This document shows, piece after piece, positions 62,501-64,000 of a stretch of 64,000 nt of DNA. The stretch spans positions 62,001-126,000 of the forward strand of contig CAKAEH010000778.1 in NCBI GenBank assembly GCA_916381525.1. Direction: 5' to 3'. A program made the position numbers and the translations under genes. Source of the DNA: Cercopithifilaria johnstoni. Its lineage: Eukaryota > Nematoda > Chromadorea > Rhabditida > Onchocercidae. A model generated the notes under the pieces. That model made no database searches and was not told where the DNA came from. It worked only from the letters and a program-made list of their open reading frames with translations. Position 1 is the stretch's first letter. The number at the start of each line of letters is the position of its first letter.

Positions 62501-63651
62501 TTTCTTCATCAAAAAACACTTCTTGGCATCCATATGTAAAAGGAGCAAACAATAACTATAACCGATTAAACAAACCGTTAAAAGACGGTTATCGTTCGGC
62601 TACACCTATACCATCCTTTGACATCTTACCTGCATCAATTCCACGTATCGAAATTAACAAAGCCTTCAATGACAAGCGAATTCATTGCAATACCACGTCA
62701 ACTTTTTACGGTTTATTTTGTTTTTATAAATTTCTTCTTTCAACGTCTATCGGACATCTCTCTTTAGTTTGAGCAAAAAATCAAATTTCAATGTTTTTCC
62801 TACATAATTTTTTTTTATAAACATAATCTTAGTTTCTTTTGAAAAGTTTGATAAATAATCGACAAAACTTAACAAATTTTTTCTCCCATTATATCTATGG
62901 ATAGAGATGGATTGAAAATAACGATAACAAAATCCCATCTTATATTGGCATTCGTACAATTCATTCTACAATTTAATACTCCAGTACTGATAGTAGTCTT
63001 GATAATAGCCACATGTTTCAGACCACTCACCACGATCTGATGATTCCTGTGGTTTTTTTTCTCATTCAACTCATTCTGATAGCGCGGATACAATACCATC
63101 AGGAAATGCTATTTCTATAGTTGATACAATGATCCCACTCAAAAAAATTACGAAAGAAAGCCGCTGGGTATCGGTACACGATGGACGACCAGTTACCCCT
63201 TACATTAAAACTGTTGCATATGTTCCCAAATATTCCAATCATGAATATGTTCAGAATACGTACAACGGCAGGAATTATCACTGTAATAATGGCTACAACG
63301 TACAATCAAAGTGAGTTCATGAATAGTTTAAGTACGTAACGTAAATAATACAAAGCGTACAGCATTATTTAGTTCGTCATTGTACTTGAATTCTTTTCTA
63401 TTCAATAAATTTAATCAAACTTTATAAGTTTCATAAAATATTTTTTTTAACAGTACACAGCTAAAAATAATGATAAAAAAGTATAAGTTGGATTATTTCT
63501 TGGATTTTCTTATGAGAACTGTAATACTATTTTAAGGCAAGTAAGTTACAAGGACGAAAAGTATGCATCAAAAGCTAATACCACTCTCAAAAGTACCAGT
63601 TCCTATGATCCGTGTTCTATTTTTGTTGAGAATCCATCGTACAAAGATTGA
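59543..63651 (+). CDS. five-exon gene of unknown function
   Basis: Exons 59543-59713, 60924-61004, 62449-62710, 63022-63310 and 63537-63651 (stop TGA) join in phase with good sites (TC|GTAAGT, TTTTTCAG|, GAA|GTAAGT, TTTTCAG|, TTTCAG|, AA|GTGAGT) and give about 305 residues. The N-terminus is MAEKLFSINNKGYCSSLRK. The middle is polar and Ser/Pro/Asn-rich (SGRSVSPVRPITSPVSSSKN, then HPYVKGANNNYNRLNKP), followed by KKITKESRWVSVHDGRPVT and a Tyr/Asn-rich segment ending ENPSYKD. There is no signal peptide, membrane helix, zinc motif or known domain, and it looks largely disordered. SP and RSxSP sites suggest phosphorylation. It is head-to-head with NKAP. Possibly nematode-restricted, which cannot be tested here. 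Confidence 0.72.
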
Positions 63652-64000
63652 TTTATTTTTTTATTATTTATTCACATTTAACTTTTAAATTGTGTTACTA
63701 TAGAATGACTTGGAACTCGAAGTTTTTTCGTTTCCTTTTGATAGCAAATTTAGATTTAATTCCTTTTTTTAATGATTGTTACATTTTCCTCCTGTAATTA
63801 TATTCCCACAACTATTTACTAATTGTTCGGAAAGAAGTTTTACAGGCATTATCGGGGACTTTTGAGTTAAATTTTCGATAAGTTTCTTATTGATAAATGC
63901 GTTACAAAAATATCCTATTGATCCAAAACAAAATTATCAACGTTTAAAATGGAGGATTACCCAATTTTTAATGAATTCGCTTGATAATTTGAATGTCTTA
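63652..64000. other. 3' flank, no gene seen
   Basis: AT-rich sequence following the stop codon of the plus-strand gene. It probably holds its 3' UTR. Confidence 0.5.

Overview
The window looks like nuclear DNA of a parasitic nematode, most likely a filarial (clade III spirurid) worm. It is strongly AT-rich, genes are split into many short exons by AT-rich introns of about 100-900 bp, acceptors are TTTCAG-like, and a fragment of nematode-type 18S rRNA is embedded in it. The species cannot be named from sequence alone. No bacterial, CRISPR or prophage features were seen. Gene models were built by hand: exons were joined only where GT/AG sites and codon phase agreed, and identities come from recognised family motifs, not database searches.

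Layout. (1) 2.36-5.82 kb, minus: a nine-exon SAND-domain transcription factor (GMEB/DEAF-1 type), with a GC-richer, microsatellite-rich putative promoter and 5' exon at 6.7-7.7 kb. (2) 10.33-21.79 kb, minus: a discoidin-domain receptor (DDR) with 19 phase-consistent exons. Its kinase-like domain has lost the HRD aspartate and the DFG motif, so it should be a pseudokinase. One kinase-domain intron carries about 220 bp of 18S rRNA inside a 317-bp element with 40-bp inverted repeats and an apparent 8-bp target-site duplication. Two other introns hold long hairpins. (3) 22-41 kb: gene-poor, very AT-rich DNA with tandem repeats, microsatellites and two small GC-richer coding-like patches; the missing DDR signal-peptide exon may lie here. 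(4) About 41.8-53.3 kb, minus: a roughly 1,450-residue coiled-coil protein in at least 23 exons, with a frameshifted plus-strand coding relic in its 3' part. (5) 54.9-56.1 kb, plus: one probable small secreted-protein gene and one possible small basic-protein gene. (6) 56.32-59.25 kb, minus: NKAP, an RS-rich splicing and transcription co-factor. (7) 59.54-63.65 kb, plus: a five-exon gene of unknown function, head-to-head with NKAP across about 290 bp.

The genes do not form an operon or a shared pathway. The most novel items are the TIR-flanked 18S fragment inside the DDR gene, the degenerate DDR kinase, the intronic hairpins, and the unrecognised proteins in regions 4, 5 and 7.
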